Below are positions 49,058 to 61,373 of a stretch of DNA of 64,000 nt, one piece after another. The stretch comes from Sipunculus nudus (lineage: Eukaryota > Annelida > Sipuncula > Golfingiida > Sipunculidae), in the NCBI GenBank assembly GCA_026874595.1, contig CM049306.1, positions 97,023,642-97,087,641 of the forward strand. The letters run 5' to 3'. Numbering within the stretch: position 1 is the stretch's first letter; the number at the start of each line of letters is the position of its first letter. Below the pieces are notes generated by a model. It saw only the letters and a list, made by a program, of their open reading frames with translations. It was not told the origin of the DNA and did no database searches. Made by a program: the position numbers and the translations under genes.

Positions 49058-52000
49058 ATGCAGGCCTTTGGAGGAGTCTTTCTACTGCTGCTCATGTTAC
49101 CACATGGAATCACATGGTCAGAGGGCACATGGGTCAAAGTTCAGAAATGGTTCATGGGCAGCCAATTAGAGCATGAGGAAGATGACCTGGTGGGGGTCCT
49201 GTGGGGAATCCCAGATGTGCAGACAGTTGCTGGTAGACTCCTGACATACACCATTCCACTTAGAGCTTTTACAGGCCCAGTCTCAGAATTCCAGGTGAGA
49301 AACTAAACAGCCATATTGATTCCTGAGATTTCACAGTCTTGTACTGGTAACAATATTAATAATATATTGTGTTTATGGGAAGACAGCCTTGTAAAGTCAA
49401 CTCTTGATTTCGCATCATATTGTAATAGTGTGCATGTTCAGTGTAATTCATAATTCCCTTCTTTTAAAACAATATAAACAAAAGTGTTTTATATACTGGT
49501 ATAGCTAATATATGACTATGTCATTTATAAATATAGATATTATGAAGGTTAAAACTCCATTTGAAGCTTTAGAAGTTTAATTGTAGTTATTCCATAATAA
49601 CTTCCATCATAAGTTTCATTTTAGTGACCTGGTTATGACTGCTTTTGTATATTTGTTCTAGTTCACACAGATTTATGAACACAAGGAAACTTAAACTAAC
49701 AAATCCATGTTTAGTCTCAAAACTTTTGTCTTCATCTTCATTCATTTAGCAGTGCCACCTTCAGTTAACAGTTCAATTTTTTTTCCAAATGCATACAGAG
49801 GTTCTGAAAATGTAAACTTGTAATGAAAAATTTGTTGTAGTTATTTGGTTTTGAATTTTCCAGGTACATGAGGTTGGCCATCAAAATCTTCCTGTGTGGT
49901 TGGAGTTTGATCAGACCAGTCAGACATTCCAAGGAGTACCCACTTCTTCTGACCTAGGCCTGGTGCATATTGAAGTCACAGCTCACTCAGACTCAGGACC
50001 AAGGACTCAGATTGATTCAGCTACCTCTACATTTTATATAAAAATTGTCTCAGATGTGAACAGTTACATCAGCTACAGACAGGGTGTAAATCAGCTTCCA
50101 AAGGGCTGTGAATTGAGTGATCACATCATCAAGGCTCATATAATACTCAATGTAGAGTTAAAATCTCTCCTAGCTAATAACAGGATCAGCCTACTCAACA
50201 GGCTTGCCAGGTTTTTATCACTCAGGGTTTCAGAAATTAATCTGGGTCCACAGATGAAGGATTCAGCTTTTGAACTAATGGATGAAACTGTGTTGATGGC
50301 AGGACCTGGAGATGGGATTGACTCAAGAATTTACGAAAGAACTACTCTTTCTTGGTTGCTTGGCTGTGAAGAGATCAGAGAGTACAGTGCCTTTGCTTCT
50401 GTTATAGAACATAATATTCAGGGAGGAAGGCTGTTACAGGAGCTTGGTCACAGCAGCCAGGGCTGGTATGTGACTGTCACTAAGCGAAACAGCCTCGGAG
50501 GCTCAAGATTAAACAGACAGAAAAGGCAAGCTCATGGTGGGAGGACTTTAGTTCCAACCCCGACTGTCATATCAGCAGTGCCTTCCAAAATCACTACACA
50601 TCTGTCACAGGTGTCCAAAAGCTTTACAATTACACAGAGTAGCTGGAGTGATATTGTGCCTTCAAGAACTTTACCTACATCTCATTTGACCATGATTCAC
50701 TCAGAAGTTCAAACATTAACAGAAGTGTCTACAAGAGAGGTGTCATCATCATTAATAAGTAGCTCTGAAATTCCAGGAGAAAATTCCAGGAGTGCTATAA
50801 AATCTAATACAGAATTATATGCTGATTCCATAGCAACTCATCCTGTGATGGATTCCAGTGAATCAATATTTTCTACACTTTCCCCATCTTTTTTAAGTGA
50901 TATGTTTACAGAGATGCTCTCCACCAAAACACCTGGCTCATCAAATATTTTTTCAACTATAACTCCTTCCTTCGTAGATAGCTTGCATTCTGAGATCTCC
51001 ACAACAAGCACCAGTGCTGGTACTTCTTTTCTTGTTACAGACAGTGAAATACCTTCCATCAGTTACACAGTGAGCAACAAAGAACAACCAGCAACCATGG
51101 CTAGTGGAATGGCATCCACAATCCAGCCCACCAGACCCATCTTTTCCACTTCACTTATTGATGAAACAGATTCTCCTGCTGTGCCAGATTCATCATTTAT
51201 GGACCAAAATGTGTCATCTTTCACAATAGCATCAACAATATTGATCACTGGTTCACCTGTCTCACCTGCAGAATTTTTAACATCCATTGAAACTGCAAAT
51301 ATAGGTTTAGGCAGGACATTGTCATCCTTTGACAGCATGAATACACAGAGAGTACACCCATCAGATTCTACCCTTAGTACATATGCTGATACCCTGACTG
51401 GATCTGTTGAAATGCTATCGTCAGTGGTGACTGAATACCCAAAGTCTATGTCAGATACAGACAGTGGTAAAATTAAAAGTATAGCAACAACAAATTTCTT
51501 TGTAACGAGTAGTCTTAAGCTGGAAGATAGTATTCTTCTCAGTGTCTTCTCCACCTCAGTCCATAGTTTTAATGAGAAAACTTCATTTCTTCCTGGTTCT
51601 CAAAGAGTGACTGAGAAAACCTCTCCATCCTTGAGTACAGGTCTTCAAACTTCATTGCATGCAGTCTCCCCGAGCTTAGAAGTAACAAAGAATCTGATTG
51701 GATCACTGCCATCTGATACACTGCTGCAGAGCATGACATCAACTGATGATATACCATTCAGTACAGAGCTGCCTTCCAGCACTTTGCAAGAGACATCAGA
51801 TGAAACCTTTCCATTCAGCACAATGGTGCAAAGTTTGCCAGAGTCAACCAGTGAAATTTTACCATCCAGTACAGTGCAGCATACAGTACCACAGACATCC
51901 AGTGACATTTTATTATTAAGTACAGTACTGCTTTCTTTATCAGAAACATCTATTGAAACTTTACCATCCAATACAATTCAGCAAACTTTGTCAGAAGCAT

Positions 52001-55000
52001 CCAGTATCATCAAACCATCAAGTGCTGTTCTGCAGCCATCCACAAGCTTGGATGTATTTCACTCAGCTAATACAGTGTTACAAACTTCTCACAAAGAAAA
52101 CAGTGTATTCTTGCCTTCAGTCTCACCATCATCTGTCTATGTGAGTGCTTCTACATTATTCATCACACCAACTTTAAAAGATGTGGACAAATCATTAACT
52201 TTAACCCAAAATGAAGTGTCAACAATGGCAGTAACTTACCCATTAACTGTAATAACCTCTGGTTTTATCCCTACATTGAACAGACTCTCAGTAATTCCAA
52301 CTGTATCATCTGTGAGTTCACAAGTCAATGTCAGTACCAGTCATGTTGAAACTGTTATCATCACACGGATAAAAAGGACTGTACTTGTTGAAGATGTGAT
52401 TACCTCTAGTATTGATGAAACACAGAATGTCACAAGCACAGAAATAAAAGACACAAATAAAGCAACCACCAAAGTGCCTGCCATGTCTTCCACTGGTGTA
52501 CCAGTATCAGTGGCCACCATCAGTTCTGTGTTAGCTTATACAGTGTTCAGCAGCTCCTGGGACATGCTTCAAACACAGCCACCCATAGTGCCTCTCAGCA
52601 GTACGTCGTCATCTTTGCTATCACCTCCAGAGCATACTCTCATGGCATCTCAGGTTGATGTTGAAACTTCAGTTGACACTACCAGCATTCTCTCAAGTGT
52701 AAGAATAGAAAAAACTGCTTTATTATCTTCATTTGCTACCTCAAGCTTTGTTACATCAGCTGCAATAAATAGCAGCCTAGAGCCAGCAGTTTTAACTACA
52801 GCTGATCAAGTTACAGCAACCCATGACATTGAATACTCCACAACCATGGCTCAAACACCTGATTTCACCAGTGTCACTGCGAGGCCCACTACACCATTGA
52901 TCCCAACAGGTGAGTAGAGGCAATAATTAAAAGAAATAAAAAAAGGATTAAATAACAAAATAAAAGTACTTTTATCTGCTTCACCAGTTTAAAAGAAAGA
53001 GAATCATACCTGTGTTAGAATGCTGTATTGAAAACCTACTAGTATTTGATGGCCACTCAGTATGCACTTATACTTGATTCCTCCAGATACACTTCCATAA
53101 CTGCATAAATAAAGCTGGGTTACAAGCGTGGAACATTTGTTTAAACAAAAACTCATCAAACAGTGCAAACAAAAACTCATCAAACCATGTAAGCTGTCAC
53201 CCCTAGCAAGAGGAAGCTCAAATATCCTGTTGAAAAGATTTATAATTCTTATTAACAGAGAACAGTTTGTCCTTTGATGACCCTTCTAAATATATCTCTT
53301 TTTTTCTGTTGACCTAGATGAGACCCTTTTGAGGTAAATATAAATAAAGATTTGTAAAATAGAAAATAAGGCTTTATTTGTGCCTATTGCACTACCAGTG
53401 TGCATGACTTAACGTGTATTGTAGCTTACAGGGCAAAGAATCCTCCTGTACTACATGTACAAGAGCTAGACCATGCAGATTGTTTTAAGAATTATGCCAT
53501 TCCTTGGCTGTGTTTCCAAAAAAACTGAGTTTTGTATTTAAATTAGAATATGTGAAAACTTTGAGCTAAATATGCTCAAATTCAACATATCAATACAAAA
53601 TTCAAGTTTAATTTTCATATATGTACATCAGTAGACATCTTAATGAAAGTCTGGTAGTGTTTTTTTTTTTTCGAATACCAACATATTCTTAAAGTTGTAC
53701 ATTATATCATATACATATGTAGATATGGTCATGTTGATCATTTAGTGGCATTTGCATATTTGTCCACAATTGTACACAATTAATGTCATGATTACTTTTT
53801 GCATTCATTTGTGACTAGTATTTGTAAATGATATCATATTTGTTAACATGAGATATTCAGTGTGGTTTTTTTTTTTTTGCAGACCCACCAAACCAAGCAC
53901 CCGTGCTTGTTAATCCCATTGGCCAGATTAACATCAAACTTGGCAAGTATTCCCAGGTTAAGATCCCAAAGGGCACCTTCATAGATCCTGATGAAAGTAT
54001 AATGGGTAGTCTCAAATTAATGCTCTTTACTGATGGAGGAGAGAAACTGCCACCTGATTCATGGGTCCAGTTTAATGGCTCAACCAACGTCATTCATTTC
54101 CTTCCTATAGGTCAGAGTATCCCTGCAGATAAACAAGGTTTAGTCCTTGTTGCACAAGACTTGGGAGGCCTCAGTGCATCAGAATATATCCGGATAAATT
54201 TTGATACATCGGAGGTCCTTAATGTATCACACAGTTTTATCATCAAAATGACGACAAACTTTGCAGTATTCTCAAGCTCAATATTCAATGCAGTCAGCTT
54301 CATGACTGTATTAAGTAATTACTTTGGTCAAAATAGCACTGAGGATATGGTAGTAACTGCCTTAAGTAATGGTTCTACAGTGTTCACTTACAGCAACACC
54401 ACATTATCTAAAACTAGTTGCGATAATGAAACAATTCTGTATCTGTTCAGTAAGCTGAGTGATGAAGGAAGTGGAGTCAACCCTGAGTTTGCAAAATATG
54501 TCTTCCCAGAATACAGTATTTCCTCTGTTAAATTGAAATGGCAAGGTGCATGTGTTGATACTGAAGGACTTGTGGTGCCACCTGTGGGCTTGATAGTAAA
54601 TGAGACAAGTCTTGCTTCAGTGTTGGTGCCTGTGTTAATTATACTGTTTATTATCCCACTGATTCTGATCTTCCTGGTGTATGTGTATAAACGTCGTAAA
54701 CAGAAAGGTCGCTATCTGCCAGAGGATGAAAAACCAATAATTCTGCGGAACCGTCATTCTGGCATTTTCAATGAAGGCATGCGTCAGGATGAAAATCGCA
54801 TGAAGCCTATGCATTATGTGGATATAACTGAATCCCTGCAGCTGGATGAGACCACTTCCGAGCAGAGCTCTCCCAAGACGAGCTCCGAATCCCTCCCACC
54901 TTATAGACTCCCGGAATATGCAAATGGACACCACCAGAACAAAGAATTTTCTCGTAAGAATCCTAAGAAAAGACAGGAAAATGGAACCTCAGCCTCCCAC

Positions 55001-55066
55001 AAGCCTCCACCTGCCTACCGTTTACCCCCTCTATATATACCACCATCCAAAAGTTCTCAAATATAG
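49058..55066 (+). CDS. DAG1: Dystroglycan with enlarged mucin domain, 3 coding exons
   Basis: Exons are 49058-49294, 49864-52909 and 53883-55066, phases matching, 1488 residues (human 895). A signal peptide (FLLLLMLPHG) is followed by the alpha N-terminal domain with VLWGIPDVQTVAGR, LEFDQTSQTFQGVP, MAGPGDG and LSWLLGCEEI. A furin site RQKR lies at 297-300. Residues 301-1094 are Ser/Thr-rich, mucin-like. The cadherin-like domain (SWVQFNGSTN) and the SEA-like beta ectodomain (conserved Cys in TSCDNET and GAC) lead to a membrane helix at about 1341-1364, then YKRRKQKG and a tail with PPAY and PPLY motifs for WW-domain partners such as dystrophin. Dystroglycan links laminin outside to dystrophin inside. 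Oddities: Gly-Ala-Cys at 1316-1318 in place of the Gly-Ser-Cys cleavage site, and an extra RIKR at 914-917. The first exon likely begins at acceptor 49017, so untranslated exons lie upstream. Confidence 0.93.
51757..52110 (+). repeat. 51-base tandem repeat in the dystroglycan mucin domain
   Basis: Encodes about five to six imperfect 17-residue units of the pattern xSTVxxxLxETSSExLP (for example FSTMVQSLPESTSEILP and SSTVQHTVPQTSSDILL). Length stays a multiple of three, so the frame is kept. Repeats of this kind are common in mucin domains, where they add O-glycosylation sites. Confidence 0.8.
52910..53882 (+). other. Last intron of dystroglycan
   Basis: Donor ACAG|GTGAGT and acceptor after a long T-run (TTTTTTTTTTTGCAG). 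AT-rich; a short duplicated word (AACAAAAACTCATCAAAC) occurs twice near 53145-53190. Nothing else seen. Confidence 0.7.
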
Positions 55067-55814
55067 GAGAGGAATGTAAAGGAGAGCATTGAAACCCAGA
55101 TCCTTTAAAAAAATGATAGAAATTTTGTATGCTTGAGAAGGTTAACAGGTGTAAGTTAAGAATACAAAGTGTAGAAATTAACCTCGATCTCTAGTATACT
55201 TTAAGAACCTTATTCTATGCTAAAAAGTAAGATATATGTGCTTTTGAAGTTTTTTGACTGTACGATTGGAAAGAAAACAAATGGAGATGCCAGATCACAT
55301 GACTTCTTGTCCTAGGTCACATGACCCAAGCTCCATCAGTATCTTGGTACTTCCTTGTAATGTAGTGTTTATAAATTTTTGCAGTTGTGTTCAAGCATCA
55401 CAGTATTCTGTCAGAAATTTATTTCATTTATTTAAGTATGTTTACAATGACCATTTCCTTGCAATTTTATTAAGGGACTAGAGTTCTATCTTCAGTGCAT
55501 GTCATTATTTTTTTTTACTGGACTGTTTACTGCTGTTTTGTAAAGCATAATATGAACAGTGTGTCAAATCAAATATGTATGTATCAATCACCTTGTACCT
55601 TTTCCATTGGATGATCATGTAGGATCCAGTCATTGAAATGTTTCATGTAGGCTAAAATGCAACCACCAGTTCTGCTATTTATATAAAAATTGCTTTACTT
55701 ATCAGCTGTATGCTGGATATCAATAATATGTACATAAACTTGCTTGTCATGTGGTAATCAGGGAACTGTCAGAAGTCATGAGTTTTGTTAAAAGTAAGAC
55801 AAAGTAAAATTAGT

Positions 55815-56880
55815 CTTCAGCCCAATGCCGCCGCCACTGCATAAGTTTCCAGAGAACTCCTCTTTAACCATTAGTAGGAATTTTTATGAAACTTGGAATA
55901 ATGAATAGGTAACTTGTGAACTGCTGTGCCCACACTTTGGGTTTACCTCTTGATTTTTCCTCTCTGCGGAGGGTCCATCTATGTCTCGGTTTTCACACAT
56001 AAACCCACATATCTTATGACTCATTCAACCAATCAGGCTGAAATTTTGCTTGAGTGTAGCTCCTGGATAGCTTTATATCATACTAAAAACTGCACAGCGT
56101 CCATTTTTGCATAGCGCCCATCTGTTTGTCTGCCTTTGGTTAAAATCACTCATGTCTCAAGTCCAGTGGCTGGACTTATCCACCTGAAATTTTGCATGTT
56201 TTTACATCTTTGATAGCTTTCTCGGTTTTATGACAGTTGGAACCACCTTCATTCATCTTTACACTCCAGACATCCATGCATTAGTAATATATCAGGACAA
56301 GTTTGATGTATAAGCCTGAATTTTGCATGTGTCTAGATCTCACATAGCTCTTTATCATAGCCAAAACTATGGCACCACCTGTAACCATTTTTGCACAGCG
56401 TCTATCTGTTGTCTGCCTAGGATTAAACATCACCCATATCTCAGCAGTGGTTTGACTTATCCACCTGAAAGATTGCATATACAGTGAAACCTCGTTGTGT
56501 CGAAGTCGAAGGGACCCTTAGAAAACTTCGACATATCCGAGGTTTGACACAAGCAGGTTTTATTTGGTTATAATTTTACTAGAGTTGTCCGGAATATTGA
56601 GTTTGTAATCTCGACATAAGCAGGGTATTTGACTAAAGTGAGTTCGACACAACGAGGTTTCACTGTATATACATCTTCAATAGTTCTTTTGTTCAGATGA
56701 CAAGTGCGCTACCAAAAGTCATGTTTATGTGGCAGACATCCATGCTAATATGCAACACATCTCACTCTGTTTCTCCTTTCCACTCAATCCATGTCTCACT
56801 TCACCTGTATCACTTTGATTTTGGTGGATACATGTTGTTGCTTGTCAACTTCCTTTATTCTAGTTAGAAAATAGAAACAA
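55815..56880 (+). repeat. Family 3-related array after dystroglycan
   Basis: Contains the same half units as 25630-26770: CATAAACCCACATATC, CTCACATAGCTCTTTATCAT, GGCACCACCTGTAACC, GCGTCCATCTGTTTGTCTGC and the end segment CATGCTAATATGCAACACAT. The palindromic motif is decayed here (GTTGGAACCACC, TATGGCACCACC). It may lie within the dystroglycan 3' untranslated region. Confidence 0.6.
56482..56665. mobile_element. Perfect-ended mariner/pogo-type MITE
   Basis: A 184-base element with exact 23-base inverted ends starting CAGTGAAACCTCGTTGTGTC, flanked by TA on both sides (56480-56481, 56666-56667). It interrupts a family 3 unit; the uninterrupted counterpart reads TTTGCAGGTTTATACATC near 26557. 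The interior has further mirrored words (CTTCGACATATCCGAGG / CTCGACATAAGCAGGG). Its intact ends suggest a recent insertion. Confidence 0.9.
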
Positions 56881-56899
56881 CTTTGTGTGAAATTTTATG

Positions 56900-58205
56900 C
56901 AGGACAACACAGAATTGGATAATTTTTGTTTAGGTTCTGTTAGTAGTAGAGTGTCAGGAGTATATTCATATTGACGTCAAGGAATATTGGTAGAACTGTT
57001 CAGCATTTATCATGGTACCACAAAAGTGGCCTTGTTAAAGGAGTGGCCTTATTGAATGAGTTGCCTTAGTATAAGGTTTAACCCTCAGGGTAGAAAATCA
57101 GGTGGGAATAATGTATTTACAGTCTGGTTGCTATTAGGGAAAACCCAAAAACAGTTCTTATATACATTGATATAATACAGCCATGATAAATATGATATGC
57201 ATATCCAAATCAGAGCATCTTAAAGTTGCAAATAATGTTTCGTTTTCCTGCATTACTGACAGTTTTTTTGCTTCCAAAGAGTGCAATATTATGCCTGTAA
57301 GTGTTCAGCATCTTGTTTCACAGAATCTCACCATTGTGTAATGTTTACAATATATGTATACAGCATGACTGCTATATCACTAGATATTAGAAATCATATG
57401 TTATTTATTTGGTCTAGTACTTTGTATAATTGTTCGTCTTGCAGATTGCATGGAATCAAACACTTTGTTAGAGAATACTACAGAATGTATAATACAGAGG
57501 ATTAATCTTCAGTCTTTGAGAAAGATTGTACATTTACTACAGTCTTAATTGTTTACACTCTGTATTTTAATGTTATATTTATATGCACAATACTGGATCC
57601 TGTGGTGCTTTTCATAAACAGGGACAAAGATGAGATTGCTTTAGGTTCATTTTTTGTAGCTGTGGTGAGAACTAGGAAAGTGGCACAACCTTAAAACAGG
57701 TCACATGAACTAAGATTTCTAGAATATTATAATGTTTGCAATCTGTCTACCTGAATGTTGTCAAAGGTAATTTTTTTCTTTAAACACAGGGTGTACCTGG
57801 TATTAAGATTTTTGCAGTTCTGCTCCAATATCGATGAAAATTTACCAGACAAAACAATTGTGCCAATCTTATTTGCATAAAACAAATGAACCTTTGCTCC
57901 AGTTGTGTTTCCAAATCACAGGAACATAGCCAGTATTTAATTATAGGACGTCCAGAAAGAGAGGGCTCAAAACATCATAAAATACATGTTTGTGTTAAGT
58001 CTGTTTTTTTTAAGCATATTAGTATAGCTCATTGTGTATACATGTATTGTTAATGGGTACTTTCACTGTGCTAGTCAGATGTGTACTTTGTGTATGTTGT
58101 ACTATTTATGGTTAAGGGGTTTTAGCTGATTTTGATATTGCTTTATGCTTTTTGCACAGATTTTTTTATGGATCTGTATAATAAATATATTTTTTATATC
58201 ACATA
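56900..58205 (+). other. Probable 3' untranslated region of dystroglycan, distal part
   Basis: No protein-coding gene was recognised. AATAAA at 58180-58185, followed by a T-rich stretch, is the most convincing polyadenylation signal after the dystroglycan stop codon. It would give an untranslated region of about 3.1 kb. Earlier use of a weaker signal cannot be excluded. Confidence 0.4.
58180..58185 (+). terminator. Candidate polyadenylation signal
   Basis: AATAAA in TATAATAAATATATTTTTTA on the plus strand, 3.1 kb after the dystroglycan stop. Motif and position only. Confidence 0.35.
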
Positions 58206-59235
58206 AGTCAAGTTTTTAATCATCTTCTTTGAATAAATGTGAAAATGATTGTATGGAATTAATGTAACAAATGACGCATGACTGATGGTTATTTGGAAGG
58301 GTGACCCTATGACATTAGCTACCCCCACAGTTTAAAAATCCCACAACATACAAACCCAAATCGAGGTTTCATTGGATGAGAAATTCATATGTCAGCATGC
58401 AAACTAGCAAATTAAAATGAATCACCAGCATGATTAATTGTAGAAGTGTCACTAGAAAAAATTTCCATACAAGATTTAGTCCATTCACCCATTATCACTG
58501 TCAGTTATAATTTTAATATGGTCAGCTTGGGAGTGTGACTTGTCAGTATTAAAATTTTGTTTCAATCAGGAAAGCTCTTTAATTTTGTTGCATCATCAAT
58601 ATGTAAATTTGGCAACTACTTTGTTGACTTGCACATGAGATGGTCTACACAAACATTAGAAAAGGGTTACCATTCCGTGTACACCAATACAATATAATTA
58701 GGGAACTTTAAAAAATCAGTATTATAATTAACCCACGATTACCAAAGATACTGTGGTTGGCTTCATATTTGCAAGGCTGAAATTCGCGATTTCTTTTTTT
58801 TTTTTATCTTTTCATGGGGGTTTCTTTTTCGATATGGCATCAGAAAAAAAATTTGAATCGTAGTACCCCAGTGTTAGCATTATTATATAATATATAATAT
58901 ATCCCCCACTTTCTCATCTATTTCTGTTACACAGAAAAAGCTTGTGGACCCATTTTAGGCCAAACTGTTTGACCAACACCTGTCAGTGTCATCTTGCTTA
59001 TATGGCTCACCCACTCATGGATGAAGAATCCTATTTAGTTTGAGGTCACAGGAGCAAAGGTCAAGGACAGAGAGCTGCCTTCCTTAATTTCACACTGTGT
59101 AAAACACCTATTCAAATTATGCTCTGTGCGAGGGGATGCTCTGGGGATGCCCTTGTTACCTGTTTTGTGACTTTGTACTACATGGAATAACCATATTTGA
59201 TAATATTTGGTTCAATAGATAAATTGGTAAATTTA

Positions 59236-59572
59236 GGCCAAAATAAAAAAAAGGTATGGTTCTCAGGCACTTTTTTTGATAAATCAATGCGGGCGAGCGC
59301 TTTTTTAATTTTAATTTTTATGGTTTGTTTCGATAAAAATGTCAAATGATAAGGGAAAATCATGAAAATAACAGTTTTATTTTGCTAAATAAGTAAAAGC
59401 ACTACAAAACAAAGGAAATGGTATGGTTTTATCTTCATGAAAGAAATGTCGGACCGGCAGCAGCTCAAAATTGGAAAGTTTTTATTGAAAATCAAAATAA
59501 AAAGTTTTGATGCGGGGGTTTAAAATTGATGCGGGCGGTGCCTGAGAACCATACCTTTAATTTTTTTTGGCC
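59236..59572. mobile_element. PIF/Harbinger-like MITE, copy 2
   Basis: A 337-base element flanked by TTA on both sides (59233-59235, 59573-59575). It begins GGCCAAAATAAAAAAAAGGT and ends with the inverted counterpart TTTTTTTTGGCC. Both arms carry GGTATGGTTCTCAGGCAC, then GATGCGGGC words. A TTA target duplication with GGCC ends is typical of PIF/Harbinger MITEs. Confidence 0.8.
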
Positions 59573-59719
59573 TTAATCCTAAATGCATAACTTGCCCAAT
59601 GACATGATAATCTCACATATCTTTTCCTGTTACCTCTGATAGTGAATAAAACAAAGATCACATGATTTCACCCTTCTTTTTATCTCTGTGTAAAGGATTT
59701 GTCTTAAAGCAATTGACAT

Positions 59720-59876
59720 AGTTAAACAACCACCTCAGTGTTATTACACCCTCAAAATAATGACCACTTGTTCATGGTCCCTGTTCTTTTTTGTCAATAT
59801 AAGACCTCACTTAGATGACCACCTCAAAAATGTGAACACGCTATCAAAATTGGTCATAATTTCAAGGTTTTTCTGT
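59720..59876. mobile_element. Decayed copy of the GTAAAACCTC MITE
   Basis: Shares AATAATGACCACTTGTTCAT, GACCTCACTTAGATGACCAC and the end CAAGGTTTTTCTGTAT with the element at 18728-18904. Confidence 0.55.
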
Positions 59877-60429
59877 ATTAGAGAAATACTTTGTTCTGCA
59901 GCTAACTTGTCAATGATATAAGTGAAGCATGTCACTGGGTACGACACGGGGAAAGTTTTATTAAGAGGGAAGTTTTATCTTGGTGGAGGTAGCCACACAG
60001 GCTCAGACTACACACTCTGTGTCCCTTTGTCCTTAATTGACCTCCAAATTTGATCTCTTTTAATCATCCACAATACTCCTTTCTACCAGTAATTTGTGTA
60101 CTATTGTTGTTGTCAAAAGAATGAGGTTCATACACTGGTGAGATGGATTTCACAGGAAAGAAATGAAAATCATCCATAATTTCTTCATGAAATATAAAGT
60201 TTAAACAAATACATGTACTCTTATTTAAACTAGCAATAATTTCTAACTATTAAGATGCATGACAGACATCTTTCTTACAAAATGTTTTTTGCGATATATT
60301 CAAATAATTTTTTTTGTCAGTAAAAGAAAATTAGTGTAATCACCCCAAAAATGCAACCAGATTATATTTTTCTCTCTCTGTCTCTATTTATCTCCCTCTC
60401 TCAGTCTCAATATATTGGTGTATTAATCT

Positions 60430-60960
60430 ACATTTGACAGGCAATGCCCTCTACTGGCAATTCTCAAATCCTCTTCAGAGAGCAGTCTGTCTTTTGAGGG
60501 AACCAAAAAACTCGTTTCTCATTTTACTCTCGGAGGAGCGTATGGAGCAGTAGAACATTTAATTAGATATTAACCTGTCCTGCTGTCAAGTGTCCACTTC
60601 AGGAGTCCCCTCCAATAACAAGAGTCGCCATCAGAGAAACTAATCTAAGCAAGTTACATGTGATCAATACCGGTGACATGGCCAGCACCACCCTGGTTTG
60701 CGACCTGACCAACATGAAGTGGCTGTGAGACGGGCGTTTACTCACCGCATCTCAGACAGGGAATTTCTGATAACCAACCAACTGAACTCTGTGGATGGAG
60801 GGGTTACCTAGCAACCATGAGAAACTCCTCTTGAGGCCCAGCTGTTTCTGTATGGAGAAGGCATGACCAGTTGCGTCTGGTACTTCATTGGAGTTTCCAT
60901 AGTGACTGATATTTGTTTGGAATTATTTTGAAGCAACATTCTTAAGGTATGTTTTCAGCC
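60430..60960 (+). promoter_or_regulatory. Candidate promoter or untranslated first exon of a downstream gene
   Basis: Less AT-rich than its surroundings, with no repeat words recognised (for example CTCGGAGGAGCGTATGGAGC, GAGACGGGCGTTTACTCACC). It ends near a good donor CTTAAG|GTATGT at about 60955. No long open frame is present. A splice partner could be the exon-like segment at 63474. Inference from composition and splice signals only. Confidence 0.3.
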
Positions 60961-61315
60961 TTGTTTGGTTATTATTTATGGCTTCCCAGTTCAGTGATGC
61001 TGTCTGTTCTCTTATTTTTTGATAATTGTATGGCTTCAAAAGTAAGTGAAGTGGAAACTTTCTAGCTGTGATGTTGACTGTTAGAACAGGTGTGAATATT
61101 TTGCACTTTTGGATACATGGAAACTAATTCCTGACTGTTGGAAAGTTGATTTTCCTTACACCTCTGATAATTTGTTTAACAGCTAAGGATGGAAAAGGAT
61201 CTTCATCATGCTTCATCATTTAGTTACACTAAAGTTAGTAACTTTTTATTTTGGTGAAATTGTATTGATACTTATAGCATCATTTTCAAGAATATTTTCA
61301 TGGGTTGGCTCCTAT

Positions 61316-61322
<7 letters not shown>

Positions 61323-61371
<49 letters not shown>
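61323..61371. repeat. (TA)n microsatellite
   Basis: About 50 bases of TA directly after two TACA units. Confidence 0.95.

Positions 61372-61373
<2 letters not shown>

Noticed and set aside
51063-51971. Minus-strand open frames of 163 and 108 residues opposite the dystroglycan mucin exon
   Set aside because: They are antisense shadows of Ser/Thr-rich coding sequence, with no recognised domain.
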